Source: Eulemur rufifrons
Lineage: Eukaryota; Chordata; Mammalia; Primates; Lemuridae
DNA: 64,000 nt
Assembly (NCBI RefSeq): GCF_041146395.1
Contig: NC_091000.1
Coordinates: 14,088,501 to 14,152,500 of the forward strand
Direction of reading: 5' to 3'
Shown piece after piece: positions 1 to 13,562 of the stretch. How positions within the stretch are numbered: position 1 is the first letter of the stretch; each line of letters begins with the position of its first letter. The translations under genes were made by a program, and so were the position numbers. A model generated the notes under the pieces. The model had not been told where the DNA came from and searched no databases. It saw only the letters and a list, made by a program, of their open reading frames with translations.

Positions 1-927
1 GTGAGGTGGTAGCACTCTCAGGACCCCTTATTTGCAAAATCTAAATCACACAGCCATGCAGCATGAAAGAGTGGAAAATAATCCAAATGCATGAGTTTTC
101 AGTGAAATAGTAGGCATTTGGTGGGGAAAATGTGTCCCTCAGATTACATAATGTCAGGGAGCATGCTAGAGGAAGGTCGTGTAGGTAAACGTTGTAATAG
201 GAACCTGGAGACCCTGCCAGGCTTCTCTGGGGCTCGCTCTGCCTGCGGGGCCTGCCTGCCCGCCTGCCCTGGCACAGTCTGGTTCTCTGTCTCAGAGGGA
301 TGTGTGAAATAACTAGGAGTGACCCTGCTCTTTCTGAAGGCTAAAAGGCTCTCCGGCAAAAGTCACATCAGCCTTGTGCACCAGAATCAAAGGGAAGGCA
401 AAAAACGACTTGATCTTTATTGTATTCTGTGAGCTATATTTTTTTGAAGACCAATGACTCTTTGGGTCTTTCTTCGGGAAATAAAATCAAGAAATAAACA
501 AACATAAGAAGAAATGAAAAAACTTATCTCAAATTTATTACAAAAAAGAAAAATACCCAGGTTTCCCTAAGCCTGAAAATGATAAAGTGAGGCATTAAAA
601 TAAGCACAAAAGAATGATTCCCGGTATAACCCGGGCTGTTTCTTCTGGTTTTCCCACTAAGTGCTCCGCCAGCTGCCGGCTTCCCGCTATCACTTCGTGA
701 CTCTGACATCCCCCTTCCCCCCACCTTGGTTTCCTTTAGACCACAAGAAGCCCGTGAAATGCAAAAGGGTGTTGCAGTTCACGAACCTTACAGAAAAGCT
801 GTTGTCCCTGTCGCTGATGTCTAAAACCAGTTCAGCATTAATGAAAAAGCAGGGTAGTCATCTGTGAAACCTTTGTGTGGAAAAAGCAGGTGTTATCCTC
901 TCTATGGGATGTTACCTGCTCTCTCTC
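1..927. other. Intergenic sequence, nothing recognised
   Basis: No repeat family, splice-framed exon or RNA gene could be recognised here. The short open frames on both strands have no recognisable protein similarity. By synteny with human 4q35 this end of the window should lie on the F11 side of MTNR1A, but no F11 exon is visible. Confidence 0.5.
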
Positions 928-936
928 AGTTTCTGT

Positions 937-1911
<975 letters not shown>

Positions 1912-3677
1912 TTTTTTTTTTTTCCCCAGAATATTACGGAGGTACAAACGTTTAGGTTACATATATTGCCTTTGCCCCACCCCAGTCAGAGCTTCAAGAG
2001 TGTCCATCCCCCAGACGGTACGCACTGCACCCATTAGGTGTGAATATACCCACCCCCTCCTGCCCCTCCCCCTGCCTGACACTCGATGAATGTTACTACT
2101 ATATGTGCACATAAGTATTGATCAATTAGTACCAATTTCATGATAAGTACATGTGGTGCTTGTTTTTCCATTCTTGTGATACTTCACTTAGTAGAATGGG
2201 CTCCAGCTCCATTCAGGATAATAGAAGAGGTGCTGGATCACCATTGTTTTTTGTGGCTGAGTAGAACTCCATGGTATACATATACCACATTTTGTTAATC
2301 CACTCATGTATTGATGGGCACTTGGATTGTTTCCATATCTTTGCAGTTGTGAACTGTGCTGCTATAAACATTCCAGTGCAGGTGTCTTTTTATAGAATGT
2401 CTTTTTTTCCTTTGGGTAGATGCCCAGTAATGGAATTGCTGGATCAAATGGTTCTACTTTTAGCTCTTTGAGGTACATCCATATTACTTTCTGCAGACAT
2501 TGTACTAGTTTGCAGTCCCACCAGCAGTGTATGAGTGTTCCTATCTCTTTGCATCCATGCCAACATTTGTTGTTTTGGGACTTTTTGGTAAAAGCCATTC
2601 TCACTGGAGTTAAGGGATATCTCATTGTGGTTTTGATTTGCATTTCCCTGATGCTTAGAGATGTTGAACATTTTTTCATATATTTCTTGGTCATTAGTCT
2701 GTCTTCTTTTGAAAAGTTTCTGTTCATGTCTTTTGCCTGCTTTTTAATGGGGTTGTTTGATTTTTTTCTTGTTGATTTTCCTGAATTCTATATAGATTCT
2801 AGTTATCAGCTCTTTATCAGATATGTAGCATGTGAATATTTTCTCCCATTCTGTAGGTTGTCTATTTGCTCTCCTGATAGTTTCTTTGACTGTGTAGAAG
2901 CTTTTTAATTTGATCAGGTTCCATTTATTTATTTTTGTTGTTGCTGTGATTGCCTTTGGAGTCTTCTTCATAAATTGTTTCCCTTGGCCTATATCTATAA
3001 GAGTTTTTTCAACATTTTCTTCTAGAATTCTTATAGTTTTATCCCTTAGGTTTAAGTCTGTTATCCATTGTTGAGTTGATTTTTGTGAGAGGTGAGAAGT
3101 GCAGATCCTGTTTCAGTCTTCTTCATGTGGCTATCCAATTTTTCCCAGCACCATTTATGGAATAAGGATCTTTTCCCCAGTGTATGTCTTTGTCTGCTTT
3201 GTCAAAGATCAGATGGCTATATGACGATGGTTTTATACCTGAGTTTTCAGTTATGTTCCATTGGTCTATGTCTCTGTTCTTGTGCCAGTACCATGCTGTT
3301 TTAGTTACTATAGCCTTGTAGTATAGCTTGAAGTCTGGTAAATTGATGCCTCCCAATTTATTCTTTTTGCTTAAGGTTGCTTTAGCTATACAGGGTCTTC
3401 TCTGGTTCTATACAAAGCATAGAATTATTTTTTTCTAGATGTGCAAAAAATGATGTTGGTATTTTAATAGGGATGGCATTGAATCTGTAGATCACTTTGG
3501 GTAGTATAGACATTTTAACAATGTTGATTCTGCCGACCCATGAGCGTGATATGGTTTTCTATCTGTTTATGTCCTCTGCTATTTCCTTCCTCAGTGTTTA
3601 GTAGCTCTCCCTGTAGAGGTCTTTCACCTCCTTAGTTAAGTATATTCCTAGGTATTTTATTTTCTTTGTTGCTATCA
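1912..3677 (-). mobile_element. 5'-truncated LINE-1 with ORF2 C-terminal remnant, antisense
   Basis: A T-rich tract at 1912 is the reversed A-tail. The reverse strand then reads L1 3' UTR followed, going up the coordinates, by the C-terminal third of the L1 ORF2 reverse transcriptase/endonuclease protein. Hallmarks in broken frames are [15 protein letters not shown] (about 3,356 downward), [31 protein letters not shown] and [14 protein letters not shown]. The coding frame is broken by stops and shifts, so this copy is dead. The 5' end near 3677 falls inside ORF2, the usual truncation from incomplete reverse transcription. No convincing target-site duplication was found. Confidence 0.93.
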
Positions 3678-5189
3678 TGAAGAGTATTTATATCTGTGTT
3701 CCTGTACAAAAATTGCCTCACTTCCCTAATCTCTTATTTTCTTATTTTAAAATGAGAAAGTTAGAATAACAAATTCGAAAATCTCTTTTTCTTTTAACAT
3801 TTATTAGTTCTAAGTGTTCATACTTCTCTGGAGTGCTGAGTCAGTTTCTGCAGAGAATTCAATCTGCATATTTCACTCAGGGCTAAAAGGCAGGTCTGTT
3901 GAGAGCAGAGGGAGGAAAGGCTCCATCACATCATTTCCAGAGTCCTGTAGAAACTCCAGCTACTTAAGAAGCTGCAGTTAGAAAAGTAATACTAACTGTC
4001 TTTAGTGTTAACATAATTGTTCAAGTCCTAATGAAATGATTGCTAGTTAGCTCTTCATACCTCTCCCTCATTGCTATATGTTAAGCATAAACAGATGTAA
4101 AAGACATTATCAATTTCTAAAGTATAGATCAACAACTCATTCATTCATTCAACAATTATTTATTAGATGCCAAATGGTCTCTGTCCTCCAATATTTGAAG
4201 TCTAGGAGAGGTAACTATACAAGACATTATAATACAGTATTGAATTAATAACAAATAAATTGGTAATTCGGGGAAAAGAAAGAGGAGAGTTCACCTAGAC
4301 TTGTTTATTTAATAACATCTTCAGGGGGAAGAGTAGTGGTGATACTTGGTCTTAGAGAATATATGTGACTTGAATAAGCAGAGGAGCATGCCTAGGACAT
4401 TGCTTGGTCGCAAAGGGAGGACAAATGTTCCCTGAGGAGAGTGAGCCACCAATCTGAACATGTCAGAAGCTTCCTCTGGGCAAGGGGAATGACACAGCGT
4501 AGGAAAAGAACATCCGGGCCCACTTCTGGAGACTGATATATCACGCTAATGAGTCGGACAACCTCTCTACCTATAGCTGTTACATCCCCTAATGTCATAC
4601 ACCAACTTGACACATTTTCTCTGATAAGAAACTTTTCCAGTGTTCGTACCTAGTTTCAGTGCTATTTTAAACCTTCAATACTTTAACTTGGTCATAGAAA
4701 TAAAGTTTAGAAATATTGACGTTGTGCCCTTTTTGTAGAAAGGAAATAAAGTTGAAATGTCAACACAGTTGGCTGGGTCCAATTCATTAAACACAACAAC
4801 CCTGATGAACTGTATGCACGCAGCACTCTCCCCAGCTATTATTCCTGGAGATCTTTTAAACTGAATTCAGTCCAGCTATTCCAAGCAATAGGAGCGGGGA
4901 AAGTACTGAATAAACAAAAGGCCAAGCTAAGAAAGCAGCAAAGACTTTTAAGTTGTAAGAGAGTTTGTGAAATAAAATCAAAATGGAACTCTAGAAATAT
5001 ATAATCATAGTTGTTTTACAGATTTGAATACTAAAATAAAATACCTATACAATAGGCAGAATTACCCCAAAATGTCAAAGTTAATGAGTAAAGTGATAGG
5101 GAAACAGTTAACAGACACTATGTCTTTTCCCCAGTTAGAGACAGAATTCTCTCCATCACTTTTATGATAGTTAACAAATATGATGATAT
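3678..5189. other. Intergenic sequence with a possible L2-type remnant
   Basis: Mostly unrecognised sequence. The stretch at about 4137-4190 (ATTCATTCATTCAACAATTATTTATTAG) resembles the reverse of old L2/MIR 3' tails, but it is too short and diverged to assign firmly. Confidence 0.35.
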
Positions 5190-5360
5190 GTTTGTGGAGT
5201 GCTTTATAGTCTAAAACTTGCTTTTACCTGTAATGTGACTTAATCCTTGTAACAAGAATATGTGGTATGATTCTCATTTTATAAATGAAAAAACCTAAAC
5301 TGGTCAGAAAGTGGTGGTCGAGGGCAAGACTTGAGCTAAGCCTTCTAGCAGGGATGAAAT
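5190..5360 (-). repeat. MIR SINE remnant, antisense
   Basis: It carries the diverged MIR core in reverse: a TTAATCCTTGTAACAA-like segment followed by ATTCTCATTTTATAAATGAAAAAAC, matching the familiar 'cccattttacagatgaggaaac' block. The flanks have decayed. Confidence 0.6.
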
Positions 5361-7903
5361 ACACAGTACAGAATATTGCAGTTTCCCTCTCATTTCACAA
5401 GCTCTTGAGGGATATTCCGCTCTGTGGAAGTTTACTGTAGGACATTGGAAGTACCTGTTTATTCTCTTTTTCTCCATTTCAGAGGAAAATGTTTTTCTTG
5501 GGTCTTTTTGACTCCTTGACCAAATAAATAAATAAACAAACAAATCCAACAACCTATTAAAATCCCCTGCTTCGATTCCAGGCCATTTCAGAGTTGAAAA
5601 GATACCTTGGGTCTAGTACAATAACTGTCACATTTAACTTTCTCTGATTTTTTTTCTAATGTGTTTCTCTAGTTCCAATTACCTTTAGTTACATCTAAAG
5701 CCGTTATAATAAAGCATGTGATTCTCTGTCCTGCCATGAACTCCTCAAATTCATATTCCACATAGTCACGTGACTACTGCAATTACTCCAGCAACACTTA
5801 AGAAACACTGAAACAGGTTATTAAGCAAAACAAAAAAAGTAAACTTGATGAGAAATAAAATTGGATAAACTAACTTGACATCTGCAGAGAAAAACCACAG
5901 GGGAAATTAATGTATTTTAGAACGATAAATCCAAATTGGTCCCAAATTATGAGCCATAGTCAAACCGCTAACTGCCATTCACAATTTAGTAACTTTGAAT
6001 ATCCTTACTTTGTAATTTAAGGTTATTTAGGTTCAATACAAAGTTGGTATTTCCTTTGAATTCTTTTGATGAAGAAATACTGAGTAAATTGATGGTACAG
6101 CCAGGAATGACTGCTTTGCAGGACAAATGTTTTCAAGCATATTTAAACATTCCAAGTATCTATTTGCAAGAAAGCAAATAACACATAAATTGCACAGTAA
6201 ATATTCTCTACCCTTAACTGTGCAACAAAAGAGATTCTTCCAGAAGGTAACTCCAGGTGCAGTTGTGTGTTCTATGAGAATTTGGTTTGGAGGCACAGTT
6301 GCTATATAGTTAAAAGTGTGTGTATCTTCAATCATTCTTCAATTTGCTAAATTACAAAGAATTAGCTTTTTGATAGATTACTGAGTGTTCCATCTGTTTG
6401 TCAGGAAGCTTGACGCCAAGTTTGATTTTCAATGACATATTTGTAACCCTCTTTGCCAGTATATTTCTTTCCTTTTTGTGTGTGTGCTTCCTTTCTAATT
6501 CATTTTATTAATCTGTTGCATACGTTCTTTTGACGTATCCATGTTGGTCAAGAAAGGTTAGACCTGAAAGCCAATCTCTTGGCACAAGATTATATGTCTA
6601 AAACCCACAATTTAAAATCAGACTTGCTAAATTTCCCATAAACTCCAGACACCTTTGTATCACTCTTCCACAAAACTTCTACCATCTCGCTACTTACAGA
6701 CATTCCAACTTTAAAATCTGTGCCTTCTATAAAGGCGATTACTATCTCCTGTTCTCTCAAGACTCTGCCTACTTTTAAGTATAAAAGGAGCCATTTAATC
6801 CTTTGAATTCTAGTGTTTAATCCTATAAAATTCATGTCTGCCAATATGCTAGCCCCTCAGGAAATAGTCTTAAGTCATTAAGATTTTACTTTTTTTTTAG
6901 TATCTCAGGCACAATTAGGTCAGTAGGGAAAAACATTCAGATTGCCCTTTCATGTTTGGTGTCACGGATTGTTCCACAAAGATGAGAGCAGCTCCAGCTA
7001 GGATTTCCCAAGGGCTACTTCCCCTCAACATATCAGAAGGCACAGGATTAAAAGAAATGTTTCCACAAAATGTTATGTCCAATAAACTTAGCTTAGGTTC
7101 AATCTTCTAGGCTAAGCCAAAAGGCATTATCTTGCTTTCATCCCTATTAAAATCTTGGTGTTTGTTTCATAAATTTAGTCTTTGAGCCCTGAAAACCCAA
7201 AGGATGTAATCCCCAGTAGTTCCACCATTTAAAAAAATTGCCACCTTCAATTTTAAAAGCTTCTTTGATCTCAGCTAAGCCAATGTGTCCGGTGAGGGTC
7301 GAGGAGGCGGGGGGGGGGGGGGGCGGGGGGAGTAATATCGAAATTGAAAAAGAAGTTCTCAGCCAATTAGAAAAGATATACATTAACAATTCAATATGAT
7401 TGCTCAATTGTATGATCAACAATTCACACAGTTCCATTACTACTTTTCTATGACACCATCCCCTGATTGTCACTCTTTCTTCTAGAAAGTCTATAATGGT
7501 AAAAAACCAAAAAAAAAAAAAAAAGGAATTTTTAACTTATCCTTACAGAGATGATAAGTAGATAAGAAGATAAATTTATTACAGAAAAGTATAAATTAGA
7601 TCAACATTGGTCACACTAACCAGATTAATGCTTGTTTTCCCAGAGTATTTCTTAGTATTTAGAGCACCGGTGCCTGCTAACAACCACATGAGTAAGCTTG
7701 GAGAAGGCCTACGATTTATTTTTTAATATATATTTTCTCTTTCTCAAGTTTTTATGACATTTGTATTAAGCATAATAATTATATTGACAATTATTTAAGC
7801 TTTACTTAAAAAGAAAAACCATAGACCAGCAGAACATTTGCAAAGCATATAACTAATAGAAGGATGATGTTAAGAATTTGTGTTTTAAAATAAACTAAAA
7901 AGA
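5361..7903. other. Intergenic sequence, nothing recognised apart from a G tract
   Basis: No exon, RNA gene or confidently named repeat was seen. A small AAATAAATAAAC simple repeat lies at about 5523-5545, and a pure G run at 7309-7330 is listed separately. Confidence 0.45.
7309..7330. repeat. Poly(G) tract
   Basis: Fifteen consecutive G residues (7309-7323), one C, then six more G (7325-7330). This is a likely replication-slippage hotspot and could form a G-quadruplex on the plus strand. It may also be a place where assembly length is unreliable. Confidence 0.9.
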
Positions 7904-8189
7904 CAGCTGGGCTCAGTGGCTCACACCTGTAATCCCAGCACTTTGGGAAGCTGAGAGAGGAGGATCACTTGAGGCCAGGAGTTCAAGACCAGCAACGTAG
8001 TGAGACCCAGTCACTACATTAAAAATTTTTTCAAAATTAGCCGGGTGTGGTGGTATGAGACTGTAGACCTAACAACTGGGGAGGCTGAGGAGAGAGGATT
8101 GCTTGAGACCAGGAGATGGAGGCTGCAATAAGCTATGATCACGCCACTGCACTCCAGCCTGGGCAACAGCAAGGCCCTGGCCCTAAAAA

Positions 8190-8190
<1 letters not shown>
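7904..8190 (+). mobile_element. AluJ-like SINE, sense
   Basis: An old dimeric Alu in forward orientation starts near AGCTGGGCTCAGTGGCTCA and ends with the AGCTATGATCACGCCACTGCACTCCAGCCTGG-type right-monomer end that marks old primate (J-type) copies. Its A-rich tail has become a (CA)n microsatellite. Confidence 0.93.

Positions 8191-8193
<3 letters not shown>

Positions 8194-8223
<30 letters not shown>
8194..8223. repeat. (AC)n microsatellite in an Alu tail
   Basis: About 15 uninterrupted AC units lie directly after the Alu at 7904-8190, a typical microsatellite born from an Alu A-tail. It is likely polymorphic. Confidence 0.95.
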
Positions 8224-8225
<2 letters not shown>

Positions 8226-8226
<1 letters not shown>

Positions 8227-8645
8227 AAAGATATAACCCAACAGAAAAATTCTCAAAGAACCCAAGTAGACAAGTCACAGAAAATAAAACACAAATGCCC
8301 AATGAAGAGATACTCCACTTCAATAATAGTCAGAAAAATAAAAATAAAACTTAAACTGAAAGATGACACACCATTTTCACTCATCCATTTTGTAAAAATT
8401 AGGAAGTCTGATATTACCAAGTATTGTGAAGATTTTAAAAACAGAAATACTCATATATTGCTTGTGGGAATGTAAGTTGGGAAAACTACTCTGGAAAGTA
8501 TTTTTACAATGTCTATGAAAGTAACATGAAAAAATCGCAAGTTTTACAAAAGAGCAATTTCACGCCTTACATATAGTTTATATCAATATCTTACACACAT
8601 GCACAATGAGACATGTAAAATGAGATTGCAAGGACAAATAAAAAT
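8226..8645 (+). mobile_element. Old L1 (L1M-type) fragment, sense, left part
   Basis: Diverged L1 ORF2-end and 3' sequence. It resembles the blocks around 'aatgcccaatgaagagatactcc', 'attgcttgtgggaatgtaagttgg' and 'ggaaagtatttttacaatg' found in mammalian L1M elements. It appears to resume at 9290-9560, so the sequence in between probably inserted into it. Confidence 0.65.
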
Positions 8646-9285
8646 TAAAAATAATTAGGCTTAATTCTCCCTGTTCAACATAAGGGAAGAGACTTTTTTC
8701 TTTCCCTTTTCTTAGAACATTTACTTTAGAAAACTTGTAAGTTCCTTCTCTGTCTCTTTGAAATGTATTTAATCAGTTTTGATGCCAGATAAGCCTGTTG
8801 CCAGCTTTGCTACCCAGGACCATCTTTCTCAGAGACCTGGAAGTCATCTCTCTAAACATCAAAGGAGACAGTGCCCCTGTCTCCCAGTTCCTGAGGGAGG
8901 GTAGGAAGGAGCCTAACTTTGGCGAATGCCTTGTTCCCAGTTGCAAAACTACCTCCTGTCATAAAACCCAATGTTTATTTTTCCATTGCATAAAGCCAAT
9001 TATCAGCTGAATTTAGGAAGAACTATGTGTAATAAATGGTTCTGTCACAGTCCCTTACTCAAGGATTAATTAAGAACATGTATGTAATGGGTTGTATCTG
9101 CTTGGTTATATAAAAGGGTGAAATTTCTTTCAATTTTTGCATTCTCTTTTGGGTTGTATGTGATTTGTATCACATTCTGATTTAATGCTTATTCAATTTA
9201 AAAAAAAAACTGCTTTCTTTCTTTATTACCTTTGTGAAGAGGTTTTCTGGATTGGGAGAATATTTTGGTTTTAATTATGTTTCCC
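8646..9285 (+). mobile_element. Probable solo LTR (endogenous retrovirus)
   Basis: This block interrupts the L1 on either side. It has LTR character: a TATATAAAAG box near 9109-9118, a T-rich region after it, and repeat-like phrases such as AACTACCTCCTGTCATAAAACCCA. I recognise the style of an ERV1 LTR but cannot name the family. The boundaries are estimates set by where the L1 stops and resumes. Confidence 0.5.
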
Positions 9286-9289
9286 CAAC

Positions 9290-9560
9290 AATGTTCATTA
9301 TATCTTTCTAATGGTGAAAAATATGCGTACTTTAAATACCCATTTGTGGAACAATAAGTAAATTATTATGTAATATCATGGGCTAATATGCAACAATTAA
9401 GTAAAATTAGAGTAATAGGTGTCAAAATAAATAACCTCAAAAATATAATATTCAATGAAAACATAGATATAGGATAATAGATATATGATATTGTTTCTAT
9501 AAAATTATGTTAAATATGCTATTTATGGATAAATGCAAACATGATAAAGATAAAAAACTA
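9290..9560 (+). mobile_element. Old L1 (L1M-type) fragment, sense, right part
   Basis: It continues the 3' portion of the L1 at 8226-8645: a 'taaatacccatttgtggaacaataagtaaattat' style block, then A-rich 3' UTR ending in an A-rich tail near 9560. Confidence 0.55.
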
Positions 9561-9734
9561 ACAATAAGGAAGCATACCTACCAATCTAGTTACCATTACC
9601 TGTGGAAAGGAAGGTAATAGATTCGGGGATGAGAAAAAAAGGAGTTTGACTATGTCGACCTAAAAGCTGAGGCAAAAGTACATAAGTAGAGAGTTTATTT
9701 GGGCCAAGCTTGCGGGTTGCAACCTGGGACCATA

Positions 9735-10268
9735 TGTCAGGTAGACAGTGAGGGATTCTGAGTCTCCTAGGGACAAAAGTGGGTGATTTGCCTTGGTGCA
9801 ATTGCTCCATCCTAATCCTCTTCATACCTGGGGGATGAGGGAATACCCTATGAATTGGCCAGTCATAACTCAGCCAGCGTGCCAGCTGCAAAAGAATGCA
9901 GAGGACTCTCTAGCCCGTGCAACAAGCAGCATAGGTACCATAGAGTCCAGAAATTGACCTAGAACAACCTGCATGGGTAGTAATGCAACTCCCAACTGTT
10001 CAAAGTGGTTCCATGGTGACATCTCAGCCACTAGGGAGGTCCCAATCCAGGCACTATAAAACAAGACTGACACCATAACCAATCTCTCCCTTTGCTGCAA
10101 AGGTGGGTCCAGTCATCATTTGTGGCGTATGTATCATGCTCTGTAAACCCGTATCTTGCTCTTGCCCTATAATCCTATTTTTCTCTTCTCAATAAACCTC
10201 ATTTTCCAGCTTGCCTAATTTTAGTGCATCTGGTCATTCTTCGTCCATGAGCACACCAAGAACCAACA
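9735..10268 (+). mobile_element. Solo LTR, family A, sense
   Basis: A roughly 530-bp LTR-like unit starts TGTCAGGTAGACAGTGAGG and ends ...AAGAACCAACA. It has a TATAAA box at 10055-10060 and an AATAAA at 10191-10196, in the order U3-R-U5. A second copy of the same family lies reversed at 13824-14388, so the unit is a real repeat and not chance. I cannot name the family, and it may be strepsirrhine-specific. The retroviral interior is not adjacent, so this is probably a solo LTR. The TG and CA ends are inferred from comparing the two copies. Confidence 0.75.
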
Positions 10269-11084
10269 TTTCAGACTAAAACCTGACATATGGGGAAACT
10301 AATGAAACATAAGGGCTAGTTAGCAAGGTTTGTTATATAGATTCCCTGGGCTGATTAGGGTCTCCAGACCCTTATTCCATGTTCCACGTGGAGTTCCACT
10401 GTTTGGAGATTTATATGACTGACTTCTGCGTGTGGTTAAAATTTGATAATTCAGAATTATCCTGACCTTCTTGGTAGAAAGGGGGAGGTCAGAGAGTTTT
10501 TCTTCTGCTTCTTTTTAATTGCTTTCAGCTTAAGATAATCTTTACATCAAAATGGCATATTTTGGAGTAGCATATTCTGCACCCCTTCAAAGCAAATGAG
10601 AAAAACATACTCCATGAACTTGGAGTTTAGAGTCCAATGAAATGACTAATATTTAAAAGGAAGATGCTCCCTTTGATAATCAGACTTGCGTATCAGCCAG
10701 ACACTGATACAGCTATTAGTACTGAACTGGTTGCCTCTTACAGGAGATATGATGAATCAGTAAACACTCAAGCAAGAACTTTCACATTCTGAAAACAGGT
10801 GACTATCACTATCTTCCATCTGGAGTTTGACCATTTGGAGATTTATATGGCTGACTTCTATATGTGGCTAAAATCACTCTCTCAATTTTTGCAAATGTAA
10901 TATATGAAACACCAAGCCAGTTTCTCCTTTGTGCAGTGTGAAGCAGTGCAGGGAACTTTACCTCGAAATATGGCTTCCTGGTATGATCAATGTTTTAAAT
11001 TAAAGGCCCTTAGGCTTCTTCTGAATTTTCTTGTGAAAAAAATTACAAATTAAAAAAAAAAAAAAAAAGGCGCTTAGAGATCAA
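10269..11084. other. LTR-derived mosaic with an internal direct repeat
   Basis: Fragmented sequence. The piece at 10490-10590 (AAAATGGCATATTTTGGAGTAGCATATTC) resembles one end of the antisense LTRs found further right. A 54-bp segment at 10389-10442 recurs at 10821-10874 with about 45 matching positions by hand count, so part of this interval is a diverged local duplication or two fragments of one element. Confidence 0.45.
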
Positions 11085-11500
11085 CAGAGTCTGGAAGAGG
11101 CTTTTCCCCTACCAACATAAAGACCGACAGATCCACCAAGGGGAACGATTGTTCTTCCTTCCCCTCCACATCATCTCATTGTCTATTACAGAGGGGAAGA
11201 CTGAGAATGTAATCACACCTGAACAGACTCTTTCACAAGATAAATATCTGTCTCTCAGGCTCATTCAATTTCCAAAGCAAACCATTCACAAGTTAATCTC
11301 TGTCCCCCATCCATTCATCGCCCTGGTGATCATTTATTGCTCCATCAACAGAATTACCTACATTCCACATCACCCCCTCCCTCTGGAATAAGGCTATACA
11401 AGCATCTGGGCCCCACTGGGACTCTGTGGTTCTTACCTGTGTACACATTAATAAACGTGTATGTCTTTCCTCCAATTAATCTGCTGTTGTGAGTTGCTTT
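11085..11500 (+). mobile_element. ERV LTR with a short internal leader, sense
   Basis: Forward LTR-like sequence. A promoter-like AGGCTATACAAGCATC lies near 11390-11406, AATAAA follows at about 11450, and the unit ends near CTGCTGTTGTGAGTTGC. The sequence after it (11501-11640, beginning with a T tract and TTTCAGCAAACTTGCAG) may be retroviral leader. The family was not named; the style is that of ERV1 elements. Confidence 0.55.
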
Positions 11501-11959
11501 TTTTTTTCAGCAAACTTGCAGAGGGTGAAGAGAAAGTTTTCCCTGTCCCCTGCAAATGGAAAGGAAAAATGTTCAGGGACAGCTAACCCAATGAGAAATC
11601 TCACAGAAAATGTGATCAGCTAGAGCCTAAAGCAAAATAAAAGTTTCAGGGAGTCTCAGAACTACAATGAGCAGTAGGAAAGTAGTGATAGCTCTCTCCC
11701 GACAAGAGTGCGGCCTCATCGTTTTTCTCTGAGGCTGTCAGAAGAGATTCTAAAGATTCGAACACAGTAGCACTGCATGTTCAGCAGTGTCCTTGACAAG
11801 CTAATATCTGAATAAAGTTTTCCCTGACATAAAGCAAAAGGGTGCACTTATCTAAAAGGCAAATCTCATCAACACAGACAACGAAAATAATTCTATATGG
11901 TTAACAGCTGGTTATATTTGCCTGTTCTCTATATAATTCCTGGTGCTAAATGTAGAAAA

Positions 11960-12620
11960 ATTAAAATTATAAAGGAGATTTCCACGGAAGGAGAGAAAAC
12001 AACTTTTTTCCTCTACCCTCCTAGAATCACTGACTCGACCCCAAAATCCAACTGATAAAAGACAGATTAGCAAAAGAAAAAACAAAGTTTTCATTACGTA
12101 CATACAAACGCAGGAGTTTCGCAAACAAGTGACACTCAAGGAGGTGGCCAAAAGACTGATGCTTATATTCTGTTTTAGGCCAAACCGAGGAAAAGGGGTT
12201 TGGGCTTCTGGGTGGGGGCTTGGAATTATGGGCAGGTGAAGGAGGAAATGCCTGGTAAATATGGGCTGTCTTCTCGTGCAGATAAGTCTCTTGGGTGGTA
12301 AGAGTTGTCTCTAGAAGTAGCTGTCCTCCAGGTACAGAGACAGTTTTACAAATAGAAATTACCTTTGTATGTTTAAATTTTCTTTATAAAAGGGGAAGTT
12401 TATACTCTATTTGTAGGCAGTTAGGGGAAGGTAAAGAGCTTTGTCAGCCTCTACTGTTCTCAATTACCTTTAGGTGAAAATCATCCATATGCCAAAGAGG
12501 CCTATGTTGGGTGGCATATTCCAGAACCCTTCTCCAGCCTCCCTTCAGGACCCCACATCCCTTTGGGAGACATCTCTTGACCATCAGGATCTGCTCTGGG
12601 TTCCATATTTGAGAACACTC
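11960..12620 (-). mobile_element. ERV1-type (MER4-like) LTR plus adjacent leader, antisense, copy 1
   Basis: On the minus strand an LTR begins near 12620 with TCTGGAATATGCCACCC, has an AGAATATAAGC promoter-like box near 12160-12170, and ends at about 12056 in GCTAATCTGTCTTTTATCA. The sequence beyond that end (12055 down to 11960) would be retroviral leader. The LTR end motif ACAAAAGACAGATTA(A/G)CAAGAGAAAA on the plus strand recurs at 14573, 17754 and 22179, always in the same orientation. Confidence 0.65.
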
Positions 12621-13149
12621 ATTCATTCCCTATTGTGAATCCGTGTTTATGTGCTGTCCTCTTCCCGGGGTTTTGCATGGCAAACCTCTTCTCTAATGAT
12701 GGAATGAAAGACAATCAAGTTATGGAATTTCAAATGTTAACAGGCAAACTTGTCTCGGCACCACTGATATTCTACACAGTCAACCGTGGGTCTCCCTGAT
12801 GTCTAATTCAGAACCTTCATTCATTCGGTAAAGATCAGTTAGCTTAAGTAACACTCCTTAATGATTGGCAGTTACTGCTAAATCTAACTCAGGTTTTATT
12901 TATAAGCTTGAGTGGAAATAATTAACTTTAACTTGTCCTAGAATTTCAATTTTTCAGAACAAATCAGAGAGCATATACATGATAGAATTTATTCCTTACC
13001 ACAGTAAGTTCAGCAGAACATCATTGGAAAGTCACTCCTTCCAAACTATTTATTGCATATTCTCAATATCCCAAGATTTTTATGCATGGAGCATAAGGGG
13101 AAGTGTGGCATGAGGATCCAAAATAACTGTTAAAAGTTAGTTATTGTAA
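12621..13149. other. Intergenic sequence, nothing recognised
   Basis: An A/T-rich interval between LTR fragments. No repeat, exon or RNA gene could be supported. Confidence 0.4.
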
Positions 13150-13562
13150 CAGAGGGAATGGCCTGGAAAAAAAAATGGCAAAGAGATTTTCTGTCTCCTT
13201 AGAACTCCCCGACTCTTTTTGGGAACTGCAGCCTGGCCTGCATCCCTGAGGCAGGTTAAGTGTTTTGTTAAAACTCCCAGGTGGTGCCAGCCCCCCAGAT
13301 GGGCAGGTGACAGAGTTCACAGGCTTTGGCAGAGATGGGAGCATTAGAATAGTTAACCACAGTAATTGCCTGAAGCTGAGAACCCTCCCTTTAAAAGCTG
13401 TGTATTTCTGCCCACGTTTAGGAAAGTTGGATTTTGAGACAAGAAGGTCTGCCATTTTTCCTCCTTTCTCAGCAAAGTAAATGTCTCTTTCCTCCCCAAA
13501 CCAATTGTCCTCGTTCTTCTGATTCAGCCTCGTGGACAAGCGGCCAGTTTTTCGGTAACATT
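13150..13562 (+). mobile_element. Probable ERV LTR, sense
   Basis: LTR-like organisation: a U3-like part, a TTAAAAGCTGTGT promoter-like box near 13391, a pyrimidine-rich stretch with AGTAAATGTCTC in place of a polyadenylation region, and an end near TTTTTCGGTAACA. No flanking duplication was recognised. The family was not identified. Confidence 0.5.

Noticed and set aside
2420..2908. 162-residue plus-strand frame
   Set aside because: Antisense of a broken L1 ORF2; not a gene.
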